Assembly: GCF_016820555.1 (NCBI RefSeq)
Contig: NZ_JADHDW010000007.1
Span: 88,876 to 152,875 of the forward strand
Origin: Bacillus sp. REN10
Lineage (GTDB): Bacteria; Bacillota; Bacilli; Bacillales; Domibacillaceae
Length of the DNA: 64,000 nucleotides
Direction: 5' to 3'
A program made the translations under genes and the position numbers. Below are positions 16,689 through 26,177 of this stretch, in pieces (the stretch's first letter is position 1; each line of letters begins with the position of its first letter). The notes beneath the pieces were generated by a model, which saw only the letters and a program-made list of their open reading frames with translations, was not told where the DNA came from and did not search any database.

Positions 16689-17591
16689 TTAAGTGAGTTC
16701 AGGAGTTTTACTTCCCCAATCCTTATATAAACGAGTATTAGCATCAATTTGAATATCATTTGGAATTACAAGCAAGAATCCACTCCAAGTAAGACCTCTA
16801 GCCCCCCTTAAATCGTAACCAGCATTATACCATTGTCTCATAGTTAGCTTAGAGCAATACCATTTGTTATCTGAAAAAATTGATGTTTTTAAAGAATATG
16901 GTTCTCCCACTTGATTTAAGCCATACTTAACAGCTTTCTTTCGGTCAGCCGTAGAAGCATTATTACCGAGTTTACTTGTGACTTTATACTGTTTAATTCC
17001 ACTAGCGCCTTTCCATAAGTTAGTTCTATTCCAATGATGGACTTTCGCTCCATTATTCTTTGTTTTGGATGCTTCAATTACAAAATATTTTGTTGTCGAT
17101 AGTACACCTGTATGTCCCGTAAAGCTCCTTTCACCGATAGCATTTTTACTTCCTATACTATAAAAGAGTATATCCCCGTAACGCCACGTTTTAGCAGCCT
17201 TTCCGCTAACATTTTCCTTATAATTTTTATCTACTGCTAAATCCAATTGATCTAGCTTTTCTATCAATTTCTTAAACTCTGGACTTTTATAATATTCACT
17301 TGAATCTAAGGAACGAAAATAATTTTCAACTTCAACATGTACAGCATTTACCTCATCTGAAAATCTTTGTTGATTAAGTTTTCCACGAGTTACTGAATTA
17401 CTCGAACTGCTCAACTTAGAGTTATTACCCGCTAATTGGATTTCTTTAAGTAGATTATCTATTTTTACGATTTTTGAGTGAATTTCATTTTGAACATTCT
17501 GGTCAACATCATCATTTTTTGCATATGTAGCTACTGGACTCAGTATAATCGTACAACTTACTAACAGACTAACTAATCTTTTAAATCTCAT
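16689..17591 (-). CDS. Secreted YiiX/NlpC-P60-like permuted papain-fold hydrolase
   Basis: A 300-residue protein with a signal peptide (1-24), a coiled region (about 30-125) and a C-terminal domain with the YiiX-type order: GDILFYS, then the histidine in SFTGHTGVLS, then EAS, and the cysteine in KWYCSKLTMRQWY. This is the circularly permuted papain arrangement of amidase family C92, acting on cell wall or lipid amides. The ATG is immediately preceded by an AAGGAGAAGAACGC-type site. AT-rich codon use resembles the neighbouring propeller-like gene. Confidence 0.7.
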   Translation of the reverse strand: MRFKRLVSLLVSCTIILSPVATYAKNDDVDQNVQNEIHSKIVKIDNLLKEIQLAGNNSKLSSSSNSVTRGKLNQQRFSDEVNAVHVEVENYFRSLDSSEYYKSPEFKKLIEKLDQLDLAVDKNYKENVSGKAAKTWRYGDILFYSIGSKNAIGERSFTGHTGVLSTTKYFVIEASKTKNNGAKVHHWNRTNLWKGASGIKQYKVTSKLGNNASTADRKKAVKYGLNQVGEPYSLKTSIFSDNKWYCSKLTMRQWYNAGYDLRGARGLTWSGFLLVIPNDIQIDANTRLYKDWGSKTPELT

Positions 17592-18641
17592 GCGTTCTTC
17601 TCCTTATATTTTTAATATAATTTCTCTTGACAAAGAAGACAAAAATTCATTCGTTCAAAACATGTTTTCTACCAAAACTACCTATAAAAACATCTTCTAT
17701 TCTACTAGTGAAGATGTGCTACATTGTGTTTCATTAAGGGATGATGTAGAACATTACACTTTGCTTGTTTAAGTCTTTCTTTAATTGCTATGTTATATCC
17801 AATCACAAAGTAAAGCATTTTGCTGTTCAAACTTTAGTCAACAATAAATTGAGCATTTTTTAATATAAGTTGTTTCATTGATTGATTCGAGTTCTTGCCC
17901 TCTACTAAAAAAGAGACTAAATCTGAACCAATACAAAAAGCTAGTTTATGGAGCCGGATATTAATAACGATTGTTTCACAGGGTTGTTCATAGAGAGATG
18001 AACTCGTAAAGGATAGGCGATTCTTTCAGGGAATTATGCGAAGTTTCCTTGATCTTCGCACACGTTTATCTTAACTAACGTTAATACGCTACATAACTTA
18101 AAAAATGCCACACGAAAGAAAACGCCTTTAGTATCGAAAATGTTCAAAAAAGCGCTGGCGCAAATCCTCCGCCTTTCTTTAAACAATTAAGGCATTTTAA
18201 CATTATGACAATGGCGTACTCTTTTTCATCACACTAAAACAACTCTTAGAGGTTAGATTGAACACTTTCAAACTCCATTGAGAAACACTTACTCGAAAAA
18301 GTTTGCAAACTTTCATTTTTCGTAAAACAATATTGACAAAGACAGTACTTCGTTAAATATTCCGAATTCCCCTCGTAGCAAGATAGCTTTTTTAATTAGT
18401 TGGATTACTCAAAAAAACTCAATTGTTTACTTTGTGTTAGATACATGTTTCTCCGCTCATCCCTCTTACATTATATAGAAAACAATGAACTTGCCCAATA
18501 TTTTTTTGCATTTTTCTGTAAATTAATACAATCCTCCTATATTTAAAGATGGCACAGTCTCAATCACCAAAAAAGAACATAAAAGATAATTTTTTAATAC
18601 AAAAATAGGACTCCTAAATTAGAAGTCCAAAGTCCTGTTTT
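17592..18641. other. About 1 kb without an intact gene
   Basis: No convincing open frame on either strand. Two short plus-strand frames ending at about 18072 (…FFQGIMRSFLDLRTRLS) and about 18192 (…FKKALAQILRLSLNN) look like tails of decayed genes, possibly transposases, but I cannot assign them. Confidence 0.4.
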
Positions 18642-19042
18642 TCATACAATAATTGATCGTTTTCTTTTAAGTAAAAATCTCGGAGATAGAGGGGTTCCTT
18701 GCTCAGCTTCAAAATAAGCAAGTTCATTTGGAATACAAGGTATAATGGACGGCATATCCATTCCAACAGCGTTTTCTAGAGCTATGCTTAACGGTACTTC
18801 CTTGTCATCAATTTCTTTGTTCCATGAGATTGCATAACAAGTGTCTCCGGCACCATTTTATCCCAATAAATTAGTGCTAATGGGGGTAAATTTGACTTTG
18901 GAATCTTAGTTCTGTAAGCATGACAAAGACCATTTAAAGGATTTTGACGCTTGTTATCTGAAAATAATTCGAACTATACTCTATTGTAAAGTCTTTTTAT
19001 GAAAAAAGACTTTACAATTGTTCTCTTCGTCTCCTTATCTAT
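18642..19042 (-). pseudogene. Broken gene of unknown function (nonsense plus frameshift)
   Basis: Three pieces on the minus strand join into one plausible protein of about 130 residues: IDKETKRTIVKSFF…LYNRV, a TAG, then FELFSDNKRQNPLNGL…LALIYWDK, a one-base shift, then GAGDTCYAISWNKEIDD… ending LLKRKRSIIV. A GGAGG site precedes an ATA where an ATG would be expected, so the start may also be lost. I do not recognise the family. Confidence 0.55.
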
Positions 19043-19082
19043 GTTAATTCCTCCATATGTTGTTCATTTACCATTTTGCACT

Positions 19083-19127
19083 AAAAAAAATGACCTTCCC
19101 TTAATAAAATACTAGGAAAAGGCCATA
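19083..19127 (-). terminator. Terminator of the DUF2533-type gene
   Basis: ATGGCCTTTTCCT and AGGGAAGGTCAT on the minus strand pair imperfectly and are followed by eight T. Confidence 0.75.
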
Positions 19128-19157
19128 TCATTTTGTTGTAATGAATGATTCTGATTG

Positions 19158-19421
19158 TTAACTTACTACAAGTTTCGCCACATACTCCCGAACCATATCA
19201 GGTGTCACTACCTTACGAGTGGGGATCAATCGATGATTCGCTAACACATTAATTTTCTCCGTCACTTCATTAATGCGCTCCGTCGTGAACTCCTTCCCAG
19301 CCTTACACAGTTCTACCGCTTCTGCAATATACGCCTCACGCTGCTCATCTAACAAGGCAAACTCTCTATATAATTTATTTTGCTTTTCCGCATGTAATAT
19401 AAGATCTTTATGTACACTCAT
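19158..19421 (-). CDS. ypbS: DUF2533 family protein, YpbS type
   Basis: An 87-residue mostly helical, charged protein starting MSVHKDLILHAEKQN. Length and pattern resemble the DUF2533 family (B. subtilis YpbS), of unknown function. TAGGAGGAATAATC stands before the ATG. Monocistronic with its own terminator. The symbol is by resemblance only. Confidence 0.6.
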   Translation of the reverse strand: MSVHKDLILHAEKQNKLYREFALLDEQREAYIAEAVELCKAGKEFTTERINEVTEKINVLANHRLIPTRKVVTPDMVREYVAKLVVS

Positions 19422-19683
19422 GATTATTCCTCCTATAATTAGTCTACTTTCTATAGTAACAAGTTCACAAGAAAAACTAAAGATTGCAAATTGCTAATTT
19501 TCGATACTTTTCAGCGAAAGTAGCTAACAAACAGTTATCAATAAAATAAGTTACGAACCGCATAATACACCGTTTTTAACGAATCCAACAACACTGGAAA
19601 AATATCTAAAAACGTTTGTATTGGACTAGTGAGAAATATCAAATCACCTATAACCTTTCGTTATTTCACTCCGTTTATAAACA

Positions 19684-19724
19684 CAAAAAAAGGCAGCTCT
19701 CTAAACGAGAACCACCGCCTTTTA
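19684..19724 (-). terminator. Terminator of the SDR gene
   Basis: On the minus strand AGGCGGTGGTTCTC and GAGAGCTGCCT form the stem, followed by seven T. The rest of 19422-19761 shows no gene. Confidence 0.8.
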
Positions 19725-19761
19725 TAAGATTCAATGATCATTATTTTTTCATACTATCCGG

Positions 19762-20490
19762 CTACTCCATATAAATCATCCTCTTCGTCATCCCACCATC
19801 GACCACTAAATTATGCCCATTAACAAAATCATTTTGCTCGTCCGCTAAAAATAAGCAGGCATTCACGATATCGCGCGGACGACCAACACGTCCAGATGGG
19901 TGCTGAGCATGATCTTGCTCTCCCAACTCTTCATATCCTTCTACTTGTATCCACCCAGGGCTCACGGCGTTAACCGTAATTGGTGTATCACTAAGAGAAA
20001 CCGCCAGTGTGTTAGTTAGTGACACGAGCCCGCCTTTAGAAGCACCATACGCTTCCCAATTCGCTTCATTTTGATTCCATCTCGTCGAAGCAATATTAAT
20101 GATTCGCCCATAGTCTTGTCCGCTGTTGGCTTCAATGAATTCCTTCGCGCAAATGAAACTACCGCGCAAGTTGACATCAATTACTTCATCAAATTCCTCA
20201 ATGGAAATGTCTGATATATGTTTGGAGAACGTAGAAATAGCGGCATTATTGATGAGTACATGTACCGCTCCATATTTAGCTTTAATTCGCTCAAACGCGC
20301 GACTAATATCCGTTTGCTTGCTCACATCTGTTTCGATAAAATCAATACCTTCTGCTAAGGGCTTATGCTGCTTCATATCTAGGGCAATCACCTGATAGCC
20401 CGCTTTATGAAATCCTAAAGAAAGATGATAACCGATGCCACCTGTTCCACCTGTGATGACGCAGACTTTGCTTGTTATTTGTTCTTCCAT
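19762..20490 (-). CDS. Short-chain dehydrogenase/reductase
   Basis: About 242 residues with the full set of classical SDR motifs: the cofactor loop TGGTGGIG, NNAA in VLINNAAIS, the active-site YxxxK in YGASKGG and the PG motif in VSPGWIQ. An Asp after the second beta strand (ALDMKQ) suggests NAD(H) preference. The substrate is unknown. The start is the ATG at 20490, just after the stop of the SEC-C gene at 20502, implying one transcript. Confidence 0.85.
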   Translation of the reverse strand: MEEQITSKVCVITGGTGGIGYHLSLGFHKAGYQVIALDMKQHKPLAEGIDFIETDVSKQTDISRAFERIKAKYGAVHVLINNAAISTFSKHISDISIEEFDEVIDVNLRGSFICAKEFIEANSGQDYGRIINIASTRWNQNEANWEAYGASKGGLVSLTNTLAVSLSDTPITVNAVSPGWIQVEGYEELGEQDHAQHPSGRVGRPRDIVNACLFLADEQNDFVNGHNLVVDGGMTKRMIYME

Positions 20491-20501
20491 AAGCTCCAAC
20501 C

Positions 20502-21866
20502 CTACTTTCCGCAACACTTTTTATATTTTTTCCCACTGCCGCAAGGGCATTTTTCATTGCGTCCAACCTTGCCTGTCCCCGCAGTTGTCACTGACTGGTT
20601 TGGAAGTGGGATTAAATAATGCTTCTCCATTTCAGCCAACTCTTTTGGGGTGTGACCTCTGTTTTCCCAAATACGAGTTGTATTCGCAATCGCGGTGATG
20701 ACACGTACATATTCATTCAACTGCTTCATATCTTTGAATTCAAAGCGCTGTAAAAACTGTTGAACGGTTAATTGAAAGTCAGACTGGCTCGCTTGCAAAT
20801 AAGTGACAAGTTCTTCGATTTCCTCGTGAACCATTAATGTACTGCCACCGAAGAAGTCCTTTGCTAACATACGGGCGAGCTTGTCTTGCTCTGGTGTACG
20901 CTCAATATAAAAGTCATCTACATAACGAAGCAATTCTTCTTTTTCAGGTACGTAAAATGGTTTTCCTAAAGTTTCTACATAAAAATTAGCATAGTCATCA
21001 AATAATTCAATAGCATGATGAATAAATGCTTGATCATGTATAAACACATCTGCCTCTTCCATCTGCATAGCATAGTGCGGATCTTTCAAAATCGCCATTA
21101 GCTCCTTTCTTGAAAGAGCTGGCTCATTTTGTCCATTATATATTTCTAGAAACTTCGAATAGTCAATCAGCCCATAAAGATGGACACAAGCGATAGCGTA
21201 CTGACAAATGAGCTCCTTATTAGGAATATCATCAAGGTCGATGAAATCTGAACGACGGTACTGATCGGAAATAATGACGTAGTTCTTATGATCAATTTTG
21301 CTCCACTCGGTCTTTTTGTATTTCACATACTTTAAACTGTCATTAATGTAGTCGATATCTAATGGTACATATCGTTGCTTTTCTGCCCAAGCAACGGTTT
21401 GTAAAAACTCCGGATGGGTTGGATCATGGTATACCTTTAAAAACTCTTTATAACCAAAAGGCCCCCCTGCATCTTCAGGTGGTGCTGTTCCCTCCCCTTC
21501 TAGCAAAGTCGGAAACCCAAAATAATAATCATCGACTGTCTCTTCTAGCTCCACCTTAATGCGCCAGTTATCGCCAAAATCATAATCATATATAAAAGAA
21601 CCGTCTCTTTCTAAATACGGGTCTATTTTGATACGTGACGGTTGCTTCACATGCTTTTCGCTTTGAAGAACTTCATTATTAGTAACAAACCATTCACCTA
21701 TTTCTACACCAAAAGAATGATACGGCTCTAGCTCGCTTTGAAAATTTGTCACGTGCTGAATGGTTTCATGCAGCCGATGAAATGTTGCATCTGCTGGCAA
21801 AACGACACGGCGCCACACTACTGGTTCAACATCTTCAAATGTTAGTTTGATAATATATGCTTTCAT
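20502..21866 (-). CDS. Plasmid pRiA4b ORF-3-like protein with C-terminal SEC-C zinc motif
   Basis: A 454-residue protein. The N-terminal about 190 residues match the PRiA4_ORF3 domain (VVWRRVVLPADATFHRLHETIQ, then FIYDYDFGDNWRI). A helical middle region of unknown nature follows, and the last 22 residues form a SEC-C motif (CPCGSGKKYKKCC) that binds zinc, as at the SecA C-terminus. Function unknown; SEC-C tails often bind ribosome- or secretion-associated partners. Followed closely by the SDR gene. Confidence 0.85.
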   Translation of the reverse strand: MKAYIIKLTFEDVEPVVWRRVVLPADATFHRLHETIQHVTNFQSELEPYHSFGVEIGEWFVTNNEVLQSEKHVKQPSRIKIDPYLERDGSFIYDYDFGDNWRIKVELEETVDDYYFGFPTLLEGEGTAPPEDAGGPFGYKEFLKVYHDPTHPEFLQTVAWAEKQRYVPLDIDYINDSLKYVKYKKTEWSKIDHKNYVIISDQYRRSDFIDLDDIPNKELICQYAIACVHLYGLIDYSKFLEIYNGQNEPALSRKELMAILKDPHYAMQMEEADVFIHDQAFIHHAIELFDDYANFYVETLGKPFYVPEKEELLRYVDDFYIERTPEQDKLARMLAKDFFGGSTLMVHEEIEELVTYLQASQSDFQLTVQQFLQRFEFKDMKQLNEYVRVITAIANTTRIWENRGHTPKELAEMEKHYLIPLPNQSVTTAGTGKVGRNEKCPCGSGKKYKKCCGK

Positions 21867-21890
21867 ATGTCACCTTCTCTTTTTTTCCTT

Positions 21891-22466
21891 CTATACATGA
21901 GCTACGTGTTCACTTAATACTGCCGTCAACTTCTCCTTCATGTCATCCGAAGTAACAACACAGCTAGTAGAAAAGAGCTTTGTCTTAATAATCAATTCAT
22001 ATCCTGCATTCACTTCTTTGTCAAAACCGTAAAATCGGTGATCCATCGTAATTGGAACGAACTGAAATGACTTTATTTTACCCCAAGGAATAAAGCGATT
22101 GCCACTTAGGACGCCACCTTCAACTACCGCAAACATATTTAATAAGTTATCTGAATGAGTAAACGGCAAAAAAATTAATAGAAAGAAAGACCAATCAAAC
22201 CCCTTTATACATAGTCCTAAAATAAACATAACCAGTACAAATAAAAGCACGAGAGAATATACGATAATGCCGCCTTTTTGTTTAGAAAACGTCGGAAAAT
22301 TGACAGCCTTCTCAGGATATTTCCGTAACGCTTGAAGTTCGTCATCCGTAATCGGTAACACTACGTTCTGATTCATCTTCAGCAATACTTGAATAAATTT
22401 GTAACTATAATAGCCCATCACACTGAAAAATAACGCACACAAAAATAATTTCAACTCAATCACCAC
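21891..22466 (-). CDS. Membrane protein with PH-like C-terminal part
   Basis: A 191-residue protein with a membrane helix at 5-25 and two more at about 68-105, then a C-terminal segment (FIPWGKIKSFQFVPI…AGYELIIKTK) resembling the bacterial PH-like fold that follows membrane segments in several DUF families. Function unknown. It starts on the same strand 25 bp ahead of the pRiA4b-type gene, so all three genes may be co-transcribed. Confidence 0.65.
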   Translation of the reverse strand: MVIELKLFLCALFFSVMGYYSYKFIQVLLKMNQNVVLPITDDELQALRKYPEKAVNFPTFSKQKGGIIVYSLVLLFVLVMFILGLCIKGFDWSFFLLIFLPFTHSDNLLNMFAVVEGGVLSGNRFIPWGKIKSFQFVPITMDHRFYGFDKEVNAGYELIIKTKLFSTSCVVTSDDMKEKLTAVLSEHVAHV

Positions 22467-22644
22467 TTTACTTTGATGTTTATAACAAGGTGCTAAATAA
22501 TCCTACCTTATATACGAGTGATGTAGCGTAAAGTTTCAATTCAGTTGAAAATTGGGGGACAAGGTGTCCAATCCATTGTCCCTTTCTACATTGAAGTTCA
22601 ATGGCATACATATAGCTATATATTGAAATCGGAGGAGGGACATA

Positions 22645-24057
22645 ATGATTATTCATGTAGTGAAAAGAGGAGAAACGTTATGGAGTATCGCTAATCGTTA
22701 TCGTGTGAATGTTTCACAACTTATTGCCGCAAATGGGCTGCCTAACCCGAATCAGCTCGTGATTGGCCAATCGATTATTATTCCGAGCATGGTCCGTCGC
22801 CATACGGTTCGTGCAGGAGAATCTTTATGGCAAATTGCCCGAAGATATGGCGTGACAGTCGCAGCAATTGCTCAAGCAAACAAAATGAGCAGCACAGCGA
22901 ACCTCAATACGGGAGACATGTTGCTTATTCCAGCGCGGACATATACCGTTCAGCGTGGAGAAAGCTTACAGCAAATTGCTCAGCGATTCGGCGTCACTGT
23001 TGGAGAACTTATGCAAACAAATCAAATTCAAAACCCTAATGCGATTTCTCAAGGAACAATATTGATCATTCCTTTTCCTAAACCGGTCATTGAAGTAAAT
23101 GCCTATACGATCAACGAAGGAGAACAAGGCGGAAGAGAAGTTCGCGAGGTTGGTGATTATTTAACTTACGCCTCCCCTTTTGCTTATACAATGCGAACAG
23201 ATGGCGGACTAGATCCCATTGACGACACAGCCATCCTTCAAGCCGCTCAAGCAAAAAAAGTGGCTCCATTAATGTGCATTACCAATTTCACAAGCGAAGA
23301 TCCTGGCTCGCAATTAGCTCATACGATTCTTTCTAGTACACTGTTGCAAAACCGGTTATTAATCAATATTGAAAACATTATGAGAGAGAAAGGATATATT
23401 GGACTAAACGTTGACTTTGAAAATGTATTTCCAGCTGACCGCGAGCTGTATAATCAATTTCTACAGCGTGCGGTAGATCGTTTGCGCCCGCAAGGATATT
23501 CTGTTTCCACCGCTCTTGCACCGAAAATAAGCGCTGAACAAAAAGGACTTTTATATGAAGCCCATGACTATGCGGCTCACGGAAGAATTGCCGACTTTGT
23601 TGTATTGATGACATATGAATGGGGCTATCGCTTCGGACCTCCGCAGGCGATCTCTCCCATTAATCAAATGAAGCGCGTGCTCGATTATGCCATCACCGTC
23701 ATTCCAAGAAATAAAATTTTTCTCGGATTCCAAGTGTACGCTCGGGATTGGTTACTTCCTCATGTGCAAGGTCAAGAAGCGGAAACATTTGATATGCAAG
23801 AAGCCATTCGCCGAGTAGCCAAATATAATGCAGTTATTCAATACGATGAAACATCCCAATCCCCATTTTATCGTTATTGGGACGAAAGAGGCCGCCAGCA
23901 CGAAGTCTGGTTTGAAGATGCCCGCAGCGCCCAAGCTAAATTTGACTTAGTAAAGGACTACGGCTTGCGTGGAGTCAGCTACTGGGTGCTTGGCTATCCA
24001 TTCCCGCAAAACTGGGTATTACTTGACGGAAATTTTCGAATACGGAAGTTGCGTTAA
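22645..24057 (+). CDS. sleL: Spore cortex/coat glycosyl hydrolase with three LysM domains (SleL/YaaH type)
   Basis: A 470-residue protein with three N-terminal LysM repeats (about 2-47, 52-97, 98-143) and a GH18 catalytic domain (about 150-470). The GH18 signature is GLNVDFENV (about residue 254), with the catalytic Glu in FEN. Homologues SleL and YaaH are N-acetylglucosaminidases or related enzymes acting on spore cortex during germination. There is no signal peptide, as usual for these coat-localised proteins. An AT-rich CATACATATA element upstream may be a sporulation sigma -10. GGAGGAGGG precedes the ATG. Confidence 0.88.
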   Translation: MIIHVVKRGETLWSIANRYRVNVSQLIAANGLPNPNQLVIGQSIIIPSMVRRHTVRAGESLWQIARRYGVTVAAIAQANKMSSTANLNTGDMLLIPARTYTVQRGESLQQIAQRFGVTVGELMQTNQIQNPNAISQGTILIIPFPKPVIEVNAYTINEGEQGGREVREVGDYLTYASPFAYTMRTDGGLDPIDDTAILQAAQAKKVAPLMCITNFTSEDPGSQLAHTILSSTLLQNRLLINIENIMREKGYIGLNVDFENVFPADRELYNQFLQRAVDRLRPQGYSVSTALAPKISAEQKGLLYEAHDYAAHGRIADFVVLMTYEWGYRFGPPQAISPINQMKRVLDYAITVIPRNKIFLGFQVYARDWLLPHVQGQEAETFDMQEAIRRVAKYNAVIQYDETSQSPFYRYWDERGRQHEVWFEDARSAQAKFDLVKDYGLRGVSYWVLGYPFPQNWVLLDGNFRIRKLR

Positions 24058-24163
24058 GGATCTGCATCAAGCTAGCTCTCCTTGTATTAATGATTAAACA
24101 GAATAATTATGTGCTAAATTGTTAAACATAACTCTGTCAAAATGATAAAAGGAGGGCAAAAAA

Positions 24164-24604
24164 ATGGCTTTATTTCCCTATGATCCCTTTAGACAAATAT
24201 CGAATATGAGAAGAGACTTTGACAGAGTGTTTTCTGAATTTCCTTTTGCTTTCGAAAATGATGCTCGTCATTTCGGAAACATCAGAGTGGATGTACACGA
24301 AACAGACAATGCCGTCATTGCGACTTGTGACATTCCAGGACTAGAGAAAAAAGAAGATGTACACATTGATATTGAAAATAATGTGCTCCACATTAGCGGC
24401 TCGATCAACCGAACAAATGAAATGAAAGACGAAAATATACATCGAAGAGAAAGATATACAGGCAGCTTTCACCGAACAATTGCACTTCCCACTTCCGTAT
24501 CTGAGGAAGGTGTAAAAGCAACATACAAAAATGGGGTACTAGAAGTAACTATGCCAAAGCAAATGCAGACGAATAAAAAGAGAATTGACGTGGACTTCCA
24601 CTAA
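24164..24604 (+). CDS. Small heat-shock protein Hsp20/alpha-crystallin
   Basis: A 146-residue protein with the alpha-crystallin core from about residue 40 to 135 (IRVDVHETDNAVIATCDIPGL start; KNGVLEVTMPK containing the conserved GVL at the end). The N-terminal DPFRQISNMRRDFDRVF is typical of spore/heat-shock Hsp20 such as B. subtilis CotM/YocM relatives. It prevents aggregation of unfolded proteins. AAAGGAGGGCA site ahead of ATG; own terminator. Confidence 0.9.
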   Translation: MALFPYDPFRQISNMRRDFDRVFSEFPFAFENDARHFGNIRVDVHETDNAVIATCDIPGLEKKEDVHIDIENNVLHISGSINRTNEMKDENIHRRERYTGSFHRTIALPTSVSEEGVKATYKNGVLEVTMPKQMQTNKKRIDVDFH

Positions 24605-24605
24605 A

Positions 24606-24652
24606 AGAAGCATCCAGAAAGTCAGTTTTAACTGACTTTCTGAATGCTTTTT
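24606..24652 (+). terminator. Terminator of the hsp20 gene
   Basis: A stem of about 20 bp (AGAAAGTCAGTT with AACTGACTTTCT as core) followed by seven T. Confidence 0.9.
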
Positions 24653-24694
24653 TTCACCTTGTGAGCGGATTCTTCGACTTTTTTTGAACCGCCC

Positions 24695-25693
24695 CTATTC
24701 CTTTTGATGCTTCGCTATGTATTCGCCCGCTCGAATACCAGATAAAACCGCATGCTCTACTCGAGTGGCGGTCGTTTCTTCCTGACCTGCAAATGCATCT
24801 CCCGCAAGAACAAGAGAATGAGCCGTCCCTATGTCTAAAAAATCTCTCTGAATTGGATGTTCCACTTGTGCATAGCGCCAGCGTTTCACTTGAACCTCTT
24901 CGGTTGTCCACTCATGGCCAGCTACTTCTCGTATAAGTGGTAACGCTTGCTCAACAATAGCATCATCCACCTCCTCAAAATAACGCTTCGACCAATCATG
25001 ATCCATATGAACAGTGATTGCACCACTAGCACTAATTCCTTTTTGCTGATTATCAGCAATCCATGAAATCATCCCTCGTTTTGGTTCCCGTAAATATCCA
25101 TGCGGAACATTCACTTCCCCGTTCACTTTGAGTAATACCCCAAGCGTCGGCACATATTTTGCCCTGTTTAACACCTCTCGTTGCTCACCTGTCAACAAAT
25201 GGCCACCTGCATCTAATAACTTTACACTTTGAGGAAGAGGACTCGTCAGCAACACTGTATCTGCTTGCCAATGAAATAATTGCCGTGTTCCTGTGTGCAT
25301 CCCTTCCACAACATACCCGCCATTATCAGACGCACTAATCCGTGTGACTTCACACTGATAGTCAACAGGCACCCCTTCCGCCAAGCGTTTGGCTAACCGG
25401 TTCATCCCCCCTTCTCCAACATAACGCGGATGCTTCTCTGTAAACCATGGTCGAATCCACCCTTTTTCCTCCCATTGTGCCACTAATGCTTGAAATTCTT
25501 CACTTCTCGCTGTGAAAAACTGTGCCCCATGATCAAACGTCCCTGTAGCAATTCTTCTCGTGGCGAACCTTCCACCGGGACTGCGACCCTTATCAATAAT
25601 ATGAAATGTACCTATTGCAAGTCGCTGTAATGTATGCGCGGCAAGAAGACCAGAAATTCCAGCTCCGATAATGAGTGTATTTACTTTGTTCAT
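24695..25693 (-). CDS. FAD/NAD(P)-binding oxidoreductase, renalase-like
   Basis: A 332-residue flavoprotein: the dinucleotide fold GAGISGLLAA at the N-terminus, then the RSPGGRFATRR arginine-rich FAD loop and DHGAQFFTAR typical of renalase-like amine oxidase-fold proteins; a C-terminal FAD segment LVLAGDAFAG. The substrate is unknown; the bacterial relatives oxidise dihydro-pyridine isomers or act on unknown reduced compounds. Convergent with hsp20. Confidence 0.8.
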   Translation of the reverse strand: MNKVNTLIIGAGISGLLAAHTLQRLAIGTFHIIDKGRSPGGRFATRRIATGTFDHGAQFFTARSEEFQALVAQWEEKGWIRPWFTEKHPRYVGEGGMNRLAKRLAEGVPVDYQCEVTRISASDNGGYVVEGMHTGTRQLFHWQADTVLLTSPLPQSVKLLDAGGHLLTGEQREVLNRAKYVPTLGVLLKVNGEVNVPHGYLREPKRGMISWIADNQQKGISASGAITVHMDHDWSKRYFEEVDDAIVEQALPLIREVAGHEWTTEEVQVKRWRYAQVEHPIQRDFLDIGTAHSLVLAGDAFAGQEETTATRVEHAVLSGIRAGEYIAKHQKE

Positions 25694-25820
25694 CCGTTTA
25701 CTCCCCTTTTTATCAAATATTTCTGTTATTATCCACCCCTGTTAGATAGGAGAGCAAATTTAAGTGTTTTTTGGATATAAGATCAAGTCCCTCGTTCCCT
25801 AATTCGTGCTACTATAGAAA

Positions 25821-25984
25821 ATAAAGTGAAACTTCAATCAGTGGGGGTTTTCTTCATCCCCCACTGATTGTTAGTTGAACGGATCGGGCATTTACGGGCT
25901 GTTGATCCCTCACCTACACGTACATCTGCGCTTCTTCTGATCATGTTGAGGTAGGGGTCTTACAGCCCGTTAATGCGGGATAAA
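25821..25984 (+). repeat. Dispersed two-hairpin repeat, copy 2
   Basis: Full-length element beginning ATAAAGTGAAACTTC and ending AATGCGGGATAAA. It carries the 12-bp left hairpin and the long right hairpin closed by ACGGGCTGT/ACAGCCCGT. Located upstream of the HxlR remnant and VOC gene. Confidence 0.92.
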
Positions 25985-26004
25985 ACGGACAAGGGGGCCA
26001 CCAT

Positions 26005-26177
26005 TTGAAAATCAGAAAAGAATACACATGTCCACTAGAGCTTGTCCACGATATGATCAAAGGAAAATGGAAGCCCATTTCATGAATGATCTTTATAAAC
26101 AAATGGATGGACATATTTTAGCGCAATATACACTTAAAGGGATTTATCACAATAAAAAAAGAGGGGAACATCAATGA
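26005..26177 (+). pseudogene. Remnant of an HxlR-type regulator
   Basis: A TTG with AAGGGGG upstream opens a frame MKIRKEYTCPLELVHDMIKGKWKPIS, the start of an HxlR winged-helix regulator with its conserved Cys, which stops at 26085. A second short frame in another phase (26082-26177) reaches the VOC start with a 4-bp overlap. The central DNA-binding part is missing, so an internal deletion is likely. It probably once controlled the adjacent VOC gene. Confidence 0.55.

Noticed and set aside
17995..18192. Two short transposase-like tails in the empty region
   Set aside because: Too short (about 25 codons each) to assign; noted only as possible decay.
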